64,000 nucleotides of DNA. Source: Verrucomicrobiia bacterium (GTDB taxonomy: Bacteria > Verrucomicrobiota > Verrucomicrobiia > Limisphaerales > JADLHS01). The first letter of the stretch is position 1, and every line of letters begins with the position of its first letter. A program made the position numbers and the translations under genes. The notes under the pieces are model-generated. The model had not been told where the DNA came from. It saw only the letters and a list, made by a program, of their open reading frames with translations, and did not search any database. The DNA lies in the NCBI GenBank assembly GCA_026125285.1, contig JAHCLO010000035.1:1-64000 (forward strand). Direction: 5' to 3'. Positions 19,401 to 27,490 of the stretch are shown here, piece after piece.

Positions 19401-19523
19401 ACCGGCACGTTGCAGCATGCCCCGAGTGTGACCGGCCCCTGGACGGACGTGCCCGGCAATCCCAGTTCGCCGTACCTGGTTGCGCCCTCGGGTGACGCCA
19501 CGTTCTATCGCACGCGCCAGTAG
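16488..19523 (+). CDS. Large exported protein with Ig-like and LamG-like domains
   Basis: A 1011-residue protein with signal peptide MKTKLLSLLTVSLLAGMSLPA. Domain order: an N-terminal region of about 270 residues (NIAWVSFHAADN ... DLVIVSRSVPSGDFDSLPET) resembling an amidotransferase/ThuA-like fold; an Ig-like domain at about 285-365 (YQWYKDGQPIPTGTEETLVI ... DAGAYQLFVTNAGG); a LamG/concanavalin domain at about 380-600 (LISYWPLNEVQGN ... FTVSLWVLG ... WFNGMIDDVAVWNRALSPDE); a second jelly-roll-like part; and a C-terminal beta domain ending in FYRTRQ. It is likely a surface or matrix binding protein. It is transcribed away from the preceding minus-strand gene and ends at a strong terminator. 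Confidence 0.88.
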   Translation: MKTKLLSLLTVSLLAGMSLPAANIAWVSFHAADNAPSSAAAGAGFTNAPDAGYTALLTANGHTVTRFLRVADLQNLPDLITALNTNDLVIVSRSVPSGDFDSLPETAAWNTSITVPMISVNGYINRANRLGFNTGDTIPDVNSSQMRLRVLYRAHPIFAGVSLNDTNLMINPYAERVTFTNATTGATTLQNGISVVTSAMRAGGSLLATVGTPGDAAIGGMVIAEFPAGVTSQRGDVLANKRLVFLTGSRESGITSEGAGIYDLQPDGAQMFLNAVNYLTTPQGPLPVECTTPLVGGVNLPEGSPWTFNAGVVGDTPRTYQWYKDGQPIPTGTEETLVIPSLTLADAGAYQLFVTNAGGFASSTIASLAFATFPPASITNGLISYWPLNEVQGNKTFDVVSTYDMSLINMSGADIVPGKWGNAFQFNGTNAYLERISNPSDALPIYQHPDFTVSLWVLGIAQGDRRVFSEGSLTAGNPLFNIGTHNTGADGTVDIYIRNDAGTVVGDHRHSQAWAYDGANWHNIVYVQRDIGGGNMNAQLWVDGVLDPVVITPVRPMTVQTTTIGAIRRAAASAWFNGMIDDVAVWNRALSPDEIQILQVTAITNPPVRLIPLAINRFQSDVPAVVAGGSTTLRWEVSRDVTQVTVNGADLTASTVFGSGSLSVTLNAFTNYVLTISRGVDTLSATTSVAVVDGVNPGWALLDNFDQTPLGILSAAGYWRDATGNSAQVVDTNANHTLRTATGNSISFLNLQNLSVNENQARSLFFRLIPGADNASGVTNIVGLSDKSQRGYGDAYQNLGPVLYVAAFTNELAGVLTNGWYIGARNGFAGFNTSNPIDYLAEPLEAGAVYNVWIDVTNAPLDQYFQDLTTVDTFTVYLQKLGDPTRTVAFQDYRSDRDPEWIDVVLGGMLPALDQVVVLGNNATHSALFDDFYLSSTTYNATVPRPYGFTAPQPGSLTIEVSGNQLEIGWTTGTLQHAPSVTGPWTDVPGNPSSPYLVAPSGDATFYRTRQ

Positions 19524-19549
19524 GCGAAGTTCGGACAGTGTAAATTCGC

Positions 19550-19582
19550 AAGCGGCTGACCTCGGGTCAGCCGCTTTTGTTT
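19550..19582 (+). terminator. Intrinsic terminator after the Ig/LamG protein
   Basis: A perfect 12-bp stem (AAGCGGCTGACC, 19550-19561, with 19565-19576) has loop TCG and is followed by TTGTTTGG, 27 bp beyond the stop codon. Confidence 0.9.
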
Positions 19583-19687
19583 GGTCATCGTGATTTCCGG
19601 GAGCACGTGGGTGGTTGAGTTGCGCGATCAAACGCGAGCGCCTGACGGGATTATGATCGCCGATGTAATGCCTCGTTTTCTTCCGGC

Positions 19688-19820
19688 GGTAGCGCAGACT
19701 TGTAGTCTGCTGTATCGCCGAATTTCATTCGGCAACCGGTCAAACGAACGGAATCGCCGGCCTTGGCGAAGCATTGCGGATCGAAAATCCGCGATAGAGC
19801 AGCATGGAATCCTGCGCTAC
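19688..19820. repeat. Dispersed palindromic element, family C
   Basis: The ends GGTAGCGCAG (19688-19697) and CTGCGCTAC (19812-19820) are inverse to each other, and inside them CTGCTGTATCGC is inverse to GCGATAGAGCAG. ATTTCATTCGG and CGGATCGAAAATCCG form inner hairpins. It is non-coding and lies between the Ig/LamG gene and rnpB. Confidence 0.75.
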
Positions 19821-19871
19821 GAGCATTCACGTCGGGGAGGAATGCGGCATCACTTGCTACCTTACGCAGTT

Positions 19872-20291
19872 GGTTTTGGAAGGGCTGTAAGCCGAATTCT
19901 GTCTGCCGCGAATTGCTCCGCGGGAGAGAATCATTTATCTCAGCAGCCATACCCGGAACCCGTTCCACTTTCGCGGACACTGGAGCGGGCCGCTCCGGGG
20001 TTCCCTATTTGGCCTTGCACCCGATGGGGTTTTCCGTGCCCCGCCGATTACTCGACGAGCGGTGGTCTCTTACACCACCTTTTCACCTTTTCCCGCTCCG
20101 TTGCCGGAACGGGTAGTCTGTTTTCTGTGGCACTGTCCGTTGGGACGGCTCGCGCCGTCACCGCCCGCGTGTATCCTGAAGTCCGCCTCCTTGCGTCAGC
20201 GGCCCGAGGTTACGCGGCATCGCGCCCTGAGGTGTTCGGACTTTCCTCCCCCGGCTCACGCCGGGAGCGATTCTCCACCCTTCCAAAACCA
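19872..20291 (-). ncRNA. rnpB: RNase P RNA
   Basis: On the minus strand this encodes the catalytic RNA of RNase P, which trims 5' leaders from tRNA precursors. Visible bacterial type A landmarks, read 5' to 3': GGAGGAAAGTCCGAACACC near the 5' end (plus-strand positions around 20230-20250), the internal ACAGAAAACAGACTACC, GGTGAAAAGGTGGTGTAAGA, GCACGGAAAACCCCATCGGG, and the 3' ATAAATGATT ... GACAGAATTCGGCTTA segment. The 5' GGTTTTGGAAGGG and the 3' CCCTTCCAAAACC pair as helix P1, which sets the ends at about 20291 and 19872. The 5' end is only 24 bp past the stop of the symporter gene on the same strand. Ends are approximate by a few bases. Confidence 0.96.
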
Positions 20292-20314
20292 CCGGGAAGA
20301 TATGTCAGCATTCC

Positions 20315-22441
20315 TTACTTGTATAGTCTCTCCAGCTTCACCGGTTGATCCCGCCGCCGGCCGACGACATTGCGGAACGCGGTTTCCTCCATTGCCACTG
20401 TCATTTGATCCCCTGCGTCCACGATTTCCGCCACAATGACATGCGCGGAGTGCAAGCCGCCGGTCCACCAGCGCGAATCGGTGATGTAAAGCAAATCGCC
20501 TACGTGCGCGTCCAGTTTGCACGCGAGCGCGGAAGAAATCCGGATCCCGGCGAGTTCGGCGGTGCCGAAGTGCGGGAGTTCGGCGTGGAGCAATTGGGGC
20601 GTGGCCAATGCCCGCGTCACCTGGCTTTCGCGTCCGGGAGAGCCTTTGTAATGGCGCAGGGCATCGCCAATGGTGCCCCAGACCAGCCCGCGCTGCTTTT
20701 CCAGCGGTTCCGGCCGGGTCAGCAGCGTGACTACGACGCCAATCACGGCGCACAAGACAGTGCCATAGCAAGCGCGCATGAATTGCTGTTCTCTCATCCC
20801 GGCGAGAAAATCCCACACGGTATGACCGCCGGGCACGCCGTGAGCAAAAGGAATGATCACCGCCGGAAACACCATGGAGATTCCCATGAGCAACAGCCCG
20901 GCTACCAGGGTCCAGAGCGCGGCCACACGGGTGAACCGGCGCCAGAAAACCGCCAGCAGCAAAGTCACCACCATGGGCGGAGTGACGGCAGCGGTAAACG
21001 CCGCATGAGCTACATAAATGGATTTGAACTGCATGAACACGGGCACCATCAGCACGCCAATCACCGTCACGGAAATGGCGGCGATGCGGGCGGCGCGGAG
21101 CAGTTGCTTGTCCGTGGCTTTGGGGCGGAGGTAAGCCCGGTAGAGATCATTCACCGTCACGGCTGATACCGCGGTGATCAGCGTATCCACAGTGGACATG
21201 AGTGCAGCCGTCATCGCCGCGAGGATCAAGCCGAAGATGCCCGGATGACTGAGCAACTCTGCCGCGATGAAGAAAGCTTCGCGGGCCTGAACTTCCGGCA
21301 GGATGCCAGCGTTGGTGAAAGCGCGCGCCACCAAGCCACCGGAAGACACGACCAGCGCGCCGATGAACATCAGTCCCACCATCAAAACCGTCGTCGCCTT
21401 CCGGCTTTCGTCCAGCGACTTCGCGGCCATGAAGCGCATGATGATCCCCTGATTCAGAAAGTAGAACATTGCCGAGTTGGCGAACGCGTCCTGCCAGAAA
21501 ATGCCCACGGCCGGAAACTCCGGGTCTTCGTTGAAATTTGGAAAAGCCAGGCGTGCGGCTCGCGGCAGATTCAACCAGAGCAGATCAAACCCGCCGATGT
21601 AGGAAGCCCCCAGCACGAAAATCAGGAGCCCAACGAGCAGCAGGAAAACGCCGTTGATCAGATCGTTCATGATCACGCTACTCTGGCCTCCAAACGTGAC
21701 GTACGAGGCTGAAATCATCGCCACCCCCAAGGCCGCGAGCGGGATTGGCCAGCCAACCATGATGTTCACCACCACGCCCATCGTATAAAGATTCACCCCG
21801 ACATAGCCGACCAGATAAATCAGCAAATAGATGGTGGCCCACAACCGGACCTGTGGATCAAAGCGCCGGCCAAAGTACTCGGGCACCGAAATAATGCGCG
21901 AGAAATAGAGAATCGGCAGCCAGCCGAAGACCAGCAGCGGAAACCAGATCCAATCGTTCCAATACGCCTGGCTCGCGCCCAGCCCGTACTTGTAACCAAT
22001 CTCGCTGTACTTGACGAAACTGTAGGAGCCGATGGTGGTAGCGACCAGACTGATGGCAATCAGCCACCAGGCGAAACGTTGTCCGCCAAAAAAGAAATCC
22101 TTGGTCGTCTTCTGCCGGCGGCCAAAGTACATCCCGTTGAAGAGAATCAAGCCGAAGTAGAGCGCCACGATGGCATAATCCAGGGCAGTGCCGCGAATGT
22201 GTCCCACGTCCTTGAGCACCGCCTCAGCGCCGCCGGTGTATTCCTTCGCTGGCAGAGCCGACATGGGCGCGTATTGCAGCCAGCCTTGCAGCATGGCGAA
22301 GAACATCAGCACGGCCAGACTGATCAGCAGATTCCGCAGTTTGCGGCCCGTGAACCCGACGTAATCGTGCTTTACGGCGAAGTACATACCGATCAGGAAA
22401 AAGACTCCCCCCACCAGGTAAGTGTAAAAATATGCGTCCAT
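20315..22441 (-). CDS. Sodium/solute symporter (SSS family)
   Basis: A 708-residue membrane protein starting at the ATG at 22441 (MDAYFYTYLVGGVFFLIGMY). The upstream open extension to 22594 is rejected because it is not membrane-like. About 13 hydrophobic helices are visible, with SSS motifs such as DFFFGGQRFAWWLIAISLVA, EYFGRRFDPQVRLWATIYL, TFGGQSSVIMNDLINGVFLL and LILAAMTAALMSTVDTLITA. It would use the sodium gradient to import a small organic solute (sugar, amino acid or similar). The substrate is not determinable. After the last helix a soluble tail of about 130 residues is present (from about RPEPLEKQRGLVWG). A beta-rich C-terminal part (GDLLYITDSRWWTGGLHSAH) may be regulatory. rnpB follows immediately. 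Confidence 0.92.
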   Translation of the reverse strand: MDAYFYTYLVGGVFFLIGMYFAVKHDYVGFTGRKLRNLLISLAVLMFFAMLQGWLQYAPMSALPAKEYTGGAEAVLKDVGHIRGTALDYAIVALYFGLILFNGMYFGRRQKTTKDFFFGGQRFAWWLIAISLVATTIGSYSFVKYSEIGYKYGLGASQAYWNDWIWFPLLVFGWLPILYFSRIISVPEYFGRRFDPQVRLWATIYLLIYLVGYVGVNLYTMGVVVNIMVGWPIPLAALGVAMISASYVTFGGQSSVIMNDLINGVFLLLVGLLIFVLGASYIGGFDLLWLNLPRAARLAFPNFNEDPEFPAVGIFWQDAFANSAMFYFLNQGIIMRFMAAKSLDESRKATTVLMVGLMFIGALVVSSGGLVARAFTNAGILPEVQAREAFFIAAELLSHPGIFGLILAAMTAALMSTVDTLITAVSAVTVNDLYRAYLRPKATDKQLLRAARIAAISVTVIGVLMVPVFMQFKSIYVAHAAFTAAVTPPMVVTLLLAVFWRRFTRVAALWTLVAGLLLMGISMVFPAVIIPFAHGVPGGHTVWDFLAGMREQQFMRACYGTVLCAVIGVVVTLLTRPEPLEKQRGLVWGTIGDALRHYKGSPGRESQVTRALATPQLLHAELPHFGTAELAGIRISSALACKLDAHVGDLLYITDSRWWTGGLHSAHVIVAEIVDAGDQMTVAMEETAFRNVVGRRRDQPVKLERLYK

Positions 22442-22698
22442 GATCAGACTTCTCGCAGCCCATTGAACCGGGAATGACGGCAAAAGCCAATCACGGAACC
22501 GTTTCAACTGGCCAATAATGCCGACAGTCGTGCTGCCAGTAAACGAACAAGCGACCACGCAAACTTGATAGTGGTTGCTTCCCGATGCCTCCACATCGGA
22601 TTCAAGCGCGATCAGCAGTGCGGTGTGATGAATTGGTGTGCCAGCGCTTCGTCAATCACTCCCGCCACTCGCGCCCGCAGTTAGCGCGGTGACCAAGA

Positions 22699-22745
22699 AG
22701 CGACGCGCCCTACCACGTTGCGCGATTTGTTTGTCGCAGTATTAG
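22699..22745. repeat. Family B repeat, right-half fragment (copy B4)
   Basis: GCGACGCGCCCTACC followed by TTTGTCGCAGTATT repeats the right half of the element at 58531-58675. The left half is missing. The surrounding spacer (22442-22796, about 355 bp) shows nothing else. Confidence 0.65.
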
Positions 22746-22796
22746 CCCAAATTCCCGTGTCGTCTGAGGGAGCGGCTTGATCCCGCATTCCGCCGC

Positions 22797-24146
22797 TTAC
22801 TCCTCAATCCGATAGAGGTGCGTTTTGGTTCGCAGGAACAGAGCTTTGCCCGAAGCTGCCGGCGAGGCCATGAAACCGTCGTCCAGGGTGTTGGTGGCCA
22901 GCACCTCCAGCTTGCGCCCCGGTTTGAGCACGGTGGTTGTGCCTTGCTGATCGAAGAAATAGAGCCGGCCATCCGCATAGATCGGCGAGGCCGCATACTT
23001 CCCCCCGACCCGCTCCGTCCAGACGGTCTTGCCCGTATCGGCTTCCAGACAGGTGATGAAGCTTTCTTCTGCGGCCGTGTAAATCAGTCCGTCCACGAGA
23101 ATGGGTGACGCGTATTTGCCGACGTGCGTCTTGAGCTTCCAGACGACGTGCGTATCCGTAACGTCACCTTCCCCGTCCGTCTTCACCGCCCAAAGTTCCT
23201 TCTTCGTCAAACCGGTGACGATGTAGGCGAGGCCGTTGTGAAACAGAGGCCGGGGCGCCACCGACCAATCCGGGTATTGCACCATCCAAAGCTCGCGTCC
23301 GGTACGCGGGTCGTAGCCGTAGGCGGCTTTGGCGCCGGGGCTGATCATCTGCGGCTTTCCCGCCGCGTTCACAATCAGCGGCGTGCTGTGGGCCTTGCGC
23401 AAATCCCCATCCCGCGCCATGGGACCGGGAATGTGTTCGTCATTCCACACCACCGAACGATCAGTCTTCCAGACGGTTTGGCCGGTCTGTTTGTCGAGCG
23501 CGACATGATATTGCAGATCGGCCCCATCCATGGTGAGGATCAGCAATTTCTCAAACGAAACCAGTGAGGACGACGACCCGCGGTAGTGCCGGCAGGGAAG
23601 ATCGTTTCGTTTCCACAGAACTTTGCCAGTCCGGGTGTCGAGGCAGGCCGTGCCCGGACTGCCGAAGTGAACATACACCCGGCCCGGCTCAATCAACGAT
23701 GAAGGTGTGGCATAGCAGTTCATGGACGCGCCGTTCCCCAGCGGCTCCGGATCATCCGTATGAAACACCTTTTCGTTGAAGAGAATCTTCCCCGTCTGCG
23801 CATCAAGGCCGATGGCGAAATAATCGTGGCCCTCATCCGTGGCCGTCGTGACCCACACCTGCCCGCCCAACACCACTGGCGCCGACCAGCCGCGATGCGG
23901 AATCTCCGTTTTCCACCTGACATGGTTCGTTTCGCTCCAGTGCAACGGAAAGCCCCGGAGCTTGGTGTCGCCCGGCGCCGAAACGCGCCCATCCCCCGAC
24001 GGGCCGCGAAACTCAGGCCAGTCCGCGCGGCCTACGAACGCACCGACAGTCAGGAGCAACAGTATCAGGAGGAAACGGGCGCGGGATTGCTGGCGGCGAT
24101 CCGAAACCTTGCCGGGACAGAAACAGTGGCTTGTGTTGAAATTCAT
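22797..24146 (-). CDS. Exported PQQ-like beta-propeller protein
   Basis: A 449-residue protein from the ATG at 24146. A GTG at 24185 is possible but adds little. The N-terminal segment ARFLLILLLLTVGAFVGRA is a signal peptide, followed by the DWPEFRGPSGDGR motif that opens this verrucomicrobial and planctomycetal family. Blades with the PQQ signature (ALDKQTGQTVWKTDRS, LDTRTGKVLWKR, LEADTGKTVWTERVGGKYAA) give a propeller of about seven or eight blades, as in BamB and quinoprotein dehydrogenases. No catalytic or PQQ-ligand residues are evident, so a scaffolding or binding function outside the inner membrane is more likely than dehydrogenase activity. No partner gene is adjacent. Confidence 0.9.
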   Translation of the reverse strand: MNFNTSHCFCPGKVSDRRQQSRARFLLILLLLTVGAFVGRADWPEFRGPSGDGRVSAPGDTKLRGFPLHWSETNHVRWKTEIPHRGWSAPVVLGGQVWVTTATDEGHDYFAIGLDAQTGKILFNEKVFHTDDPEPLGNGASMNCYATPSSLIEPGRVYVHFGSPGTACLDTRTGKVLWKRNDLPCRHYRGSSSSLVSFEKLLILTMDGADLQYHVALDKQTGQTVWKTDRSVVWNDEHIPGPMARDGDLRKAHSTPLIVNAAGKPQMISPGAKAAYGYDPRTGRELWMVQYPDWSVAPRPLFHNGLAYIVTGLTKKELWAVKTDGEGDVTDTHVVWKLKTHVGKYASPILVDGLIYTAAEESFITCLEADTGKTVWTERVGGKYAASPIYADGRLYFFDQQGTTTVLKPGRKLEVLATNTLDDGFMASPAASGKALFLRTKTHLYRIEE

Positions 24147-24420
24147 GGGCGCAGCCTGCGGTGAGAGCCGAAACAAGTCAATCACGAGGGATACAGCCCC
24201 AGTGCAATCAGGTCAGCAACGTCCGTCTCCACCCGCGCAAATGCCCGAGCAACTGATTGACGGTGTGACGTTCCAGCTTTTGACCAAGTTGTTGCGTGTC
24301 GAGGATCAGTGCGTTTTCCGGCGGCCACCAGATCGCTGCGGCTTCTCCGCTGTTATGCCTCGAGTGTGACTGATGGCGACAACTCCGACTGGGGCGTCCG
24401 TTCTATTGATGGTGCGGCGG

Positions 24421-24921
24421 CTATATCTGCACAATCCAGCACGTCGCGAGCGTCCGCAGTTCATTGATTGGAATTGCCAAGCGATCAAAGAGTCTTCGGA
24501 TCTCCGCTTCATCTCGATAGGGCTGGGTTTCCGGCGTGGCCTGGATGAGGTCGAGTCCGCGCCGACGCATCGCGTAGCGGATCATCACGGAACTGAAATC
24601 CACGCCGTCGCATTGGAATCCCTCCCCCCGAACCCTTCGCTCGTAGCCGCCGACGTGAGGAGGCGGACAACGTTGCACCTCAGGGGAATCCGCCTCCTCA
24701 CGTCGGCGGCTACGGTTCGGGGGTTCAAAGCGCGAATTTGGATCCGGCGAAATCTTTCCCTGCAACTCGGCCACCAGCAGCCCTTGCCCTGCGCCGACCA
24801 CCAGCACGGATGACCGGACGTCACCCGTGATCTGCCGCAGACTCGCCAAATCGAGATAGTTGTCCTCAACGGCGGCATGATGCTCCGCCAGCGCGTCCCA
24901 GAATCGGCTTGGCTCGTGCAT
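24421..24921 (-). pseudogene. Class I SAM-dependent methyltransferase, interrupted by repeat and internally deleted
   Basis: The frame begins like a methyltransferase: MHEPSRFWDALAEHHAAVED, then motif I SVLVVGAGQGLLVAELQ. At this point about 45 codons (GKISPDPNSRF ... YERRVRGE) are encoded by the family A repeat at 24622-24757. The methyltransferase sequence then resumes with GFQCDGVDFSSVMIRYA, the expected acidic strand-2 region. Soon after GLDLIQA the sequence jumps to TPETQPYRDEAEIRRLFDRL, which looks like a distal C-terminal segment. The central region with the remaining cofactor and substrate sites is therefore missing. Without the insert only about 120 residues remain, roughly half the usual length. 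The frame is intact, but the product is unlikely to be active. Confidence 0.65.
24622..24757. repeat. Dispersed palindromic element, family A (copy A2), inside the methyltransferase frame
   Basis: Perfect 25-bp arms at 24643-24667 and 24689-24713 surround a 21-bp loop. The left flank (CTCCCCCCGAACCCTTCGCT) and right flank (GGTTCGGGGGTTCAAAGCGC) recur inverted around the copy at 16220-16390. It lies in frame inside the methyltransferase remnant. On the minus strand it is read in the frame giving SRRREEA. Confidence 0.92.
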
Positions 24922-24972
24922 GGGTTTGCGTCTGGGAGCGCATCATGACCGATGCCCTGGCCGGGAGGAACC

Positions 24973-27447
24973 TCATTCCTTCCACAGTCGAAAGAACTTC
25001 CGCTCCGCGCTGGCGGGAACGGTGACGGAGATTTGCGCGCCATTGGTCACGGGTAGTTGAGCCACGGGCAACCACGCACCGGGCAGCGCTGGATTTGTGC
25101 TTTCCTGCAATTGAAATCCCGGCGCACCTACGGGCCACGAGAGGGTCACCAACGCATTGGATCGCACCAGGTTCAGCGAGGGCGGAACCGACTGACCGAA
25201 AAGCCGCGCCACCCGTGGGCGCAACACACCTTTGACCGTCGTGAAGTTGCCGCCGATGAGAATGTTTCCATCGGACTGCACCGCGATGGAACGCACTGCC
25301 CCGCCCCATGACGTGCCCTGATTGAAACCGGCGTCGAGAGTGCCGTCGGCATTGCGCCGCGTGATGCCGTAAATGTAGTTCGTGCCACTCAAGAAGTAGT
25401 AGTCACCGCCCACCAGCACTTTCCCGTCTGGCTGCAAGGCAACTGATTGAACCGCGCCGCTCATGCCCGGTCCGTAATTAAAACTACCGTCCACACTGCC
25501 ATTGGCATTGAGGCGCAGAACACCACTGTGGTTCGGGGCTTGGAGGACGTAGAAGGCGCCTCCGAGAACCAGCTTGCCATCCGGTTGCAGCGCGATGGAT
25601 CGGACTGAACCAATCGGGCCAGCGTTGAAAGCGAGGTCAAGTGAGCCATCGGGGTGCAACCGGGAGATACCTTCGACCCCGCCGACTACGAGTTTGCCAT
25701 CTGGCTGCAAAATCATGCAGCTCTCGGAATAGTTCGTGCCGGAAGTGAAACTCCAATCCCGGCTGCCGTTCGTCTCGAATCGGCCGAGGAACGGACGGAG
25801 TACGTCGTAGGACCATTCATCCCCGTAAACCGTGGTCCAAGCATGTCCACCGACAAGCACCTTGCCGTCTGGCTGGACCAGGACGGAGGTGGCTTCAACG
25901 GATTGCCAACAACCATAGTTCGGCAGGCAATCTCCTGGCTGGACGAAGGGCCACAGGTCCGGCCAGAAACCGCTGTCCCAACTGCCGTCGGGATTGAACC
26001 GCGCGACCGAACCGGAGGGCACACCATTGGTCGGCGCGAAGATACCAGTCGCCAACACCTTGCCATCCGGCTGCAGGGTGATTGATCGAATGTACGAGGC
26101 GGTCGCCAAAAAATTGATGTCGGGATGGAAAGCGTCGTCCACGCTGCCATCAGGATTGAGCCGGGCGAGACCGGTGCGGGCGAGTCCACCAACTGTGGTG
26201 AAGGTCCCGCCAATCAGCAGCTTGCCATCGGGCTGTAACGCGGTGGTCAGGACGCCACTGTCAATGGAACCGCCGGGATCAAAACTGGCGTCGAGACTGC
26301 CACCGATATTGAGCCGCGCGATGCCATGGCGTTTCGTGCCATGGACGGAAGTGAACGCTCCACCGATGAACATTTTCCCGTCCGGCTGAACGGCAACCGC
26401 GACCACGCTGTTGCCGGCGCTGGTGCCCGGATCGAAACCCGTGTCGTGCGTGCCATCGCCGTTGAGTCTGGCCAGATTGATCCAGTTCGTGGCGTTGAGC
26501 GCGAAGGTTCCGCCGACCAGCACTTTGCCGCCCGCCTGCGTGGCGAGAGAAATGACGGTGCTGTAGTTGAGCGCGTCACCCGTGAGGAGTGTGCCGGGAT
26601 TGAAACTGCTGTCCCTGGTGCCATCGTCATTGAGCCGGGCGATGCCGTGGCTGATCGTGCCGTGGCACCAGAAAAAGTTCCCGCCGATGAACACCTTTCC
26701 GTCCGGCTGCAATGCCATGGTATAGACCCAGTCGCTGGGGCCGGCGCCGGGATCGAAACTGCCATCCAGACTCCCGTTGGCATGGAGTCGCGCAACGTGG
26801 TTGCGGTTGGTGCCATTCACCGCCTGGAATCCGCCCGCGATCAGCACCCGACCATCCGGTTGCAGCGCGATGGCATAAACGCCATAAGCGCCCGTGCCGG
26901 GATCGAAGCTGGTGTCGAGGCTGCCGTTGGTATTGAGCCGGGCGATCCCGACGCGGTTCGTGCCATTGACGACGGTGAACCCGCCACCGATAAGCACCTT
27001 GCCATCCGGTTGAACGGCGATGGAATAAATCCCCTCATCAAATGCCGCGATGCTGGCGGAAAAGGTGTTGTCCAAACTTCCGTCGGCATGAAGCCGAACC
27101 AGGCCGCCATAGGTGTTCACCAGCACTTTGCCATCGGCCTGCAACGCGAACAGTCCGCCGCCGGCCACCGCCGGATTGAAACTGTTGTCACCGCTGCCGT
27201 CCGCGTTGAGCCGGGCGAGTCCGGGGCGCGAGAGACCTTTGACGGTGGTGAACGAACCGCTGATGAGCACCTTGCCATCCGGTTGCAATGCGATGGTGGA
27301 CACACCGCCATTGACGCCCGAACCGGGATCAAAGGACAGGTCCACGTCGCCCGCCGCGGCGTGCGCATGAAAGCAGGGAATGGTGACGAGCTGCAGCAGC
27401 AGGCTGCCGATCAACAAGCGACTGCGGAACAGGTTTGAGATTCTCAT
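24973..27447 (-). CDS. Exported delta-60 repeat protein (paralogue 1)
   Basis: An 824-residue protein with a signal peptide (MRISNLFRSRLLIGSLLLQL ... HAHAA). After it comes GDVDLSFDPGSG, then more than a dozen delta-60 repeats (TIGR02608 type) of the pattern ALQPDGKVLIGG-F-T-V-G--R-GIARLN-DGS-D-SF-PG. These fold as propeller blades in a cell-surface protein. Around residue 500 the spacing is broken by a longer unit with two Cys (FVQPGDCLPNYGCWQSVEAT), also found in the neighbour. The C-terminal segment (FQLQESTNPALPGAWLPVAQ ... FFRLWKE) is a terminal beta domain nearly identical in the neighbour. The gene ends 50 bp before the methyltransferase remnant. The ligand is unknown. Confidence 0.92.
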   Translation of the reverse strand: MRISNLFRSRLLIGSLLLQLVTIPCFHAHAAAGDVDLSFDPGSGVNGGVSTIALQPDGKVLISGSFTTVKGLSRPGLARLNADGSGDNSFNPAVAGGGLFALQADGKVLVNTYGGLVRLHADGSLDNTFSASIAAFDEGIYSIAVQPDGKVLIGGGFTVVNGTNRVGIARLNTNGSLDTSFDPGTGAYGVYAIALQPDGRVLIAGGFQAVNGTNRNHVARLHANGSLDGSFDPGAGPSDWVYTMALQPDGKVFIGGNFFWCHGTISHGIARLNDDGTRDSSFNPGTLLTGDALNYSTVISLATQAGGKVLVGGTFALNATNWINLARLNGDGTHDTGFDPGTSAGNSVVAVAVQPDGKMFIGGAFTSVHGTKRHGIARLNIGGSLDASFDPGGSIDSGVLTTALQPDGKLLIGGTFTTVGGLARTGLARLNPDGSVDDAFHPDINFLATASYIRSITLQPDGKVLATGIFAPTNGVPSGSVARFNPDGSWDSGFWPDLWPFVQPGDCLPNYGCWQSVEATSVLVQPDGKVLVGGHAWTTVYGDEWSYDVLRPFLGRFETNGSRDWSFTSGTNYSESCMILQPDGKLVVGGVEGISRLHPDGSLDLAFNAGPIGSVRSIALQPDGKLVLGGAFYVLQAPNHSGVLRLNANGSVDGSFNYGPGMSGAVQSVALQPDGKVLVGGDYYFLSGTNYIYGITRRNADGTLDAGFNQGTSWGGAVRSIAVQSDGNILIGGNFTTVKGVLRPRVARLFGQSVPPSLNLVRSNALVTLSWPVGAPGFQLQESTNPALPGAWLPVAQLPVTNGAQISVTVPASAERKFFRLWKE

Positions 27448-27490
27448 GGGTTGACGGTGGTTGATTTTGCAACGGGTGGTGCGGCTGAAA

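Noticed and set aside
24208-24400. A codon run on the minus strand ending at 24208 with protein-like sequence (AAAIWWPPENALILDTQQL)
   Set aside because: It follows an in-frame TAG and contains no ATG, GTG or TTG start, so at most it is a remnant of an unknown gene.
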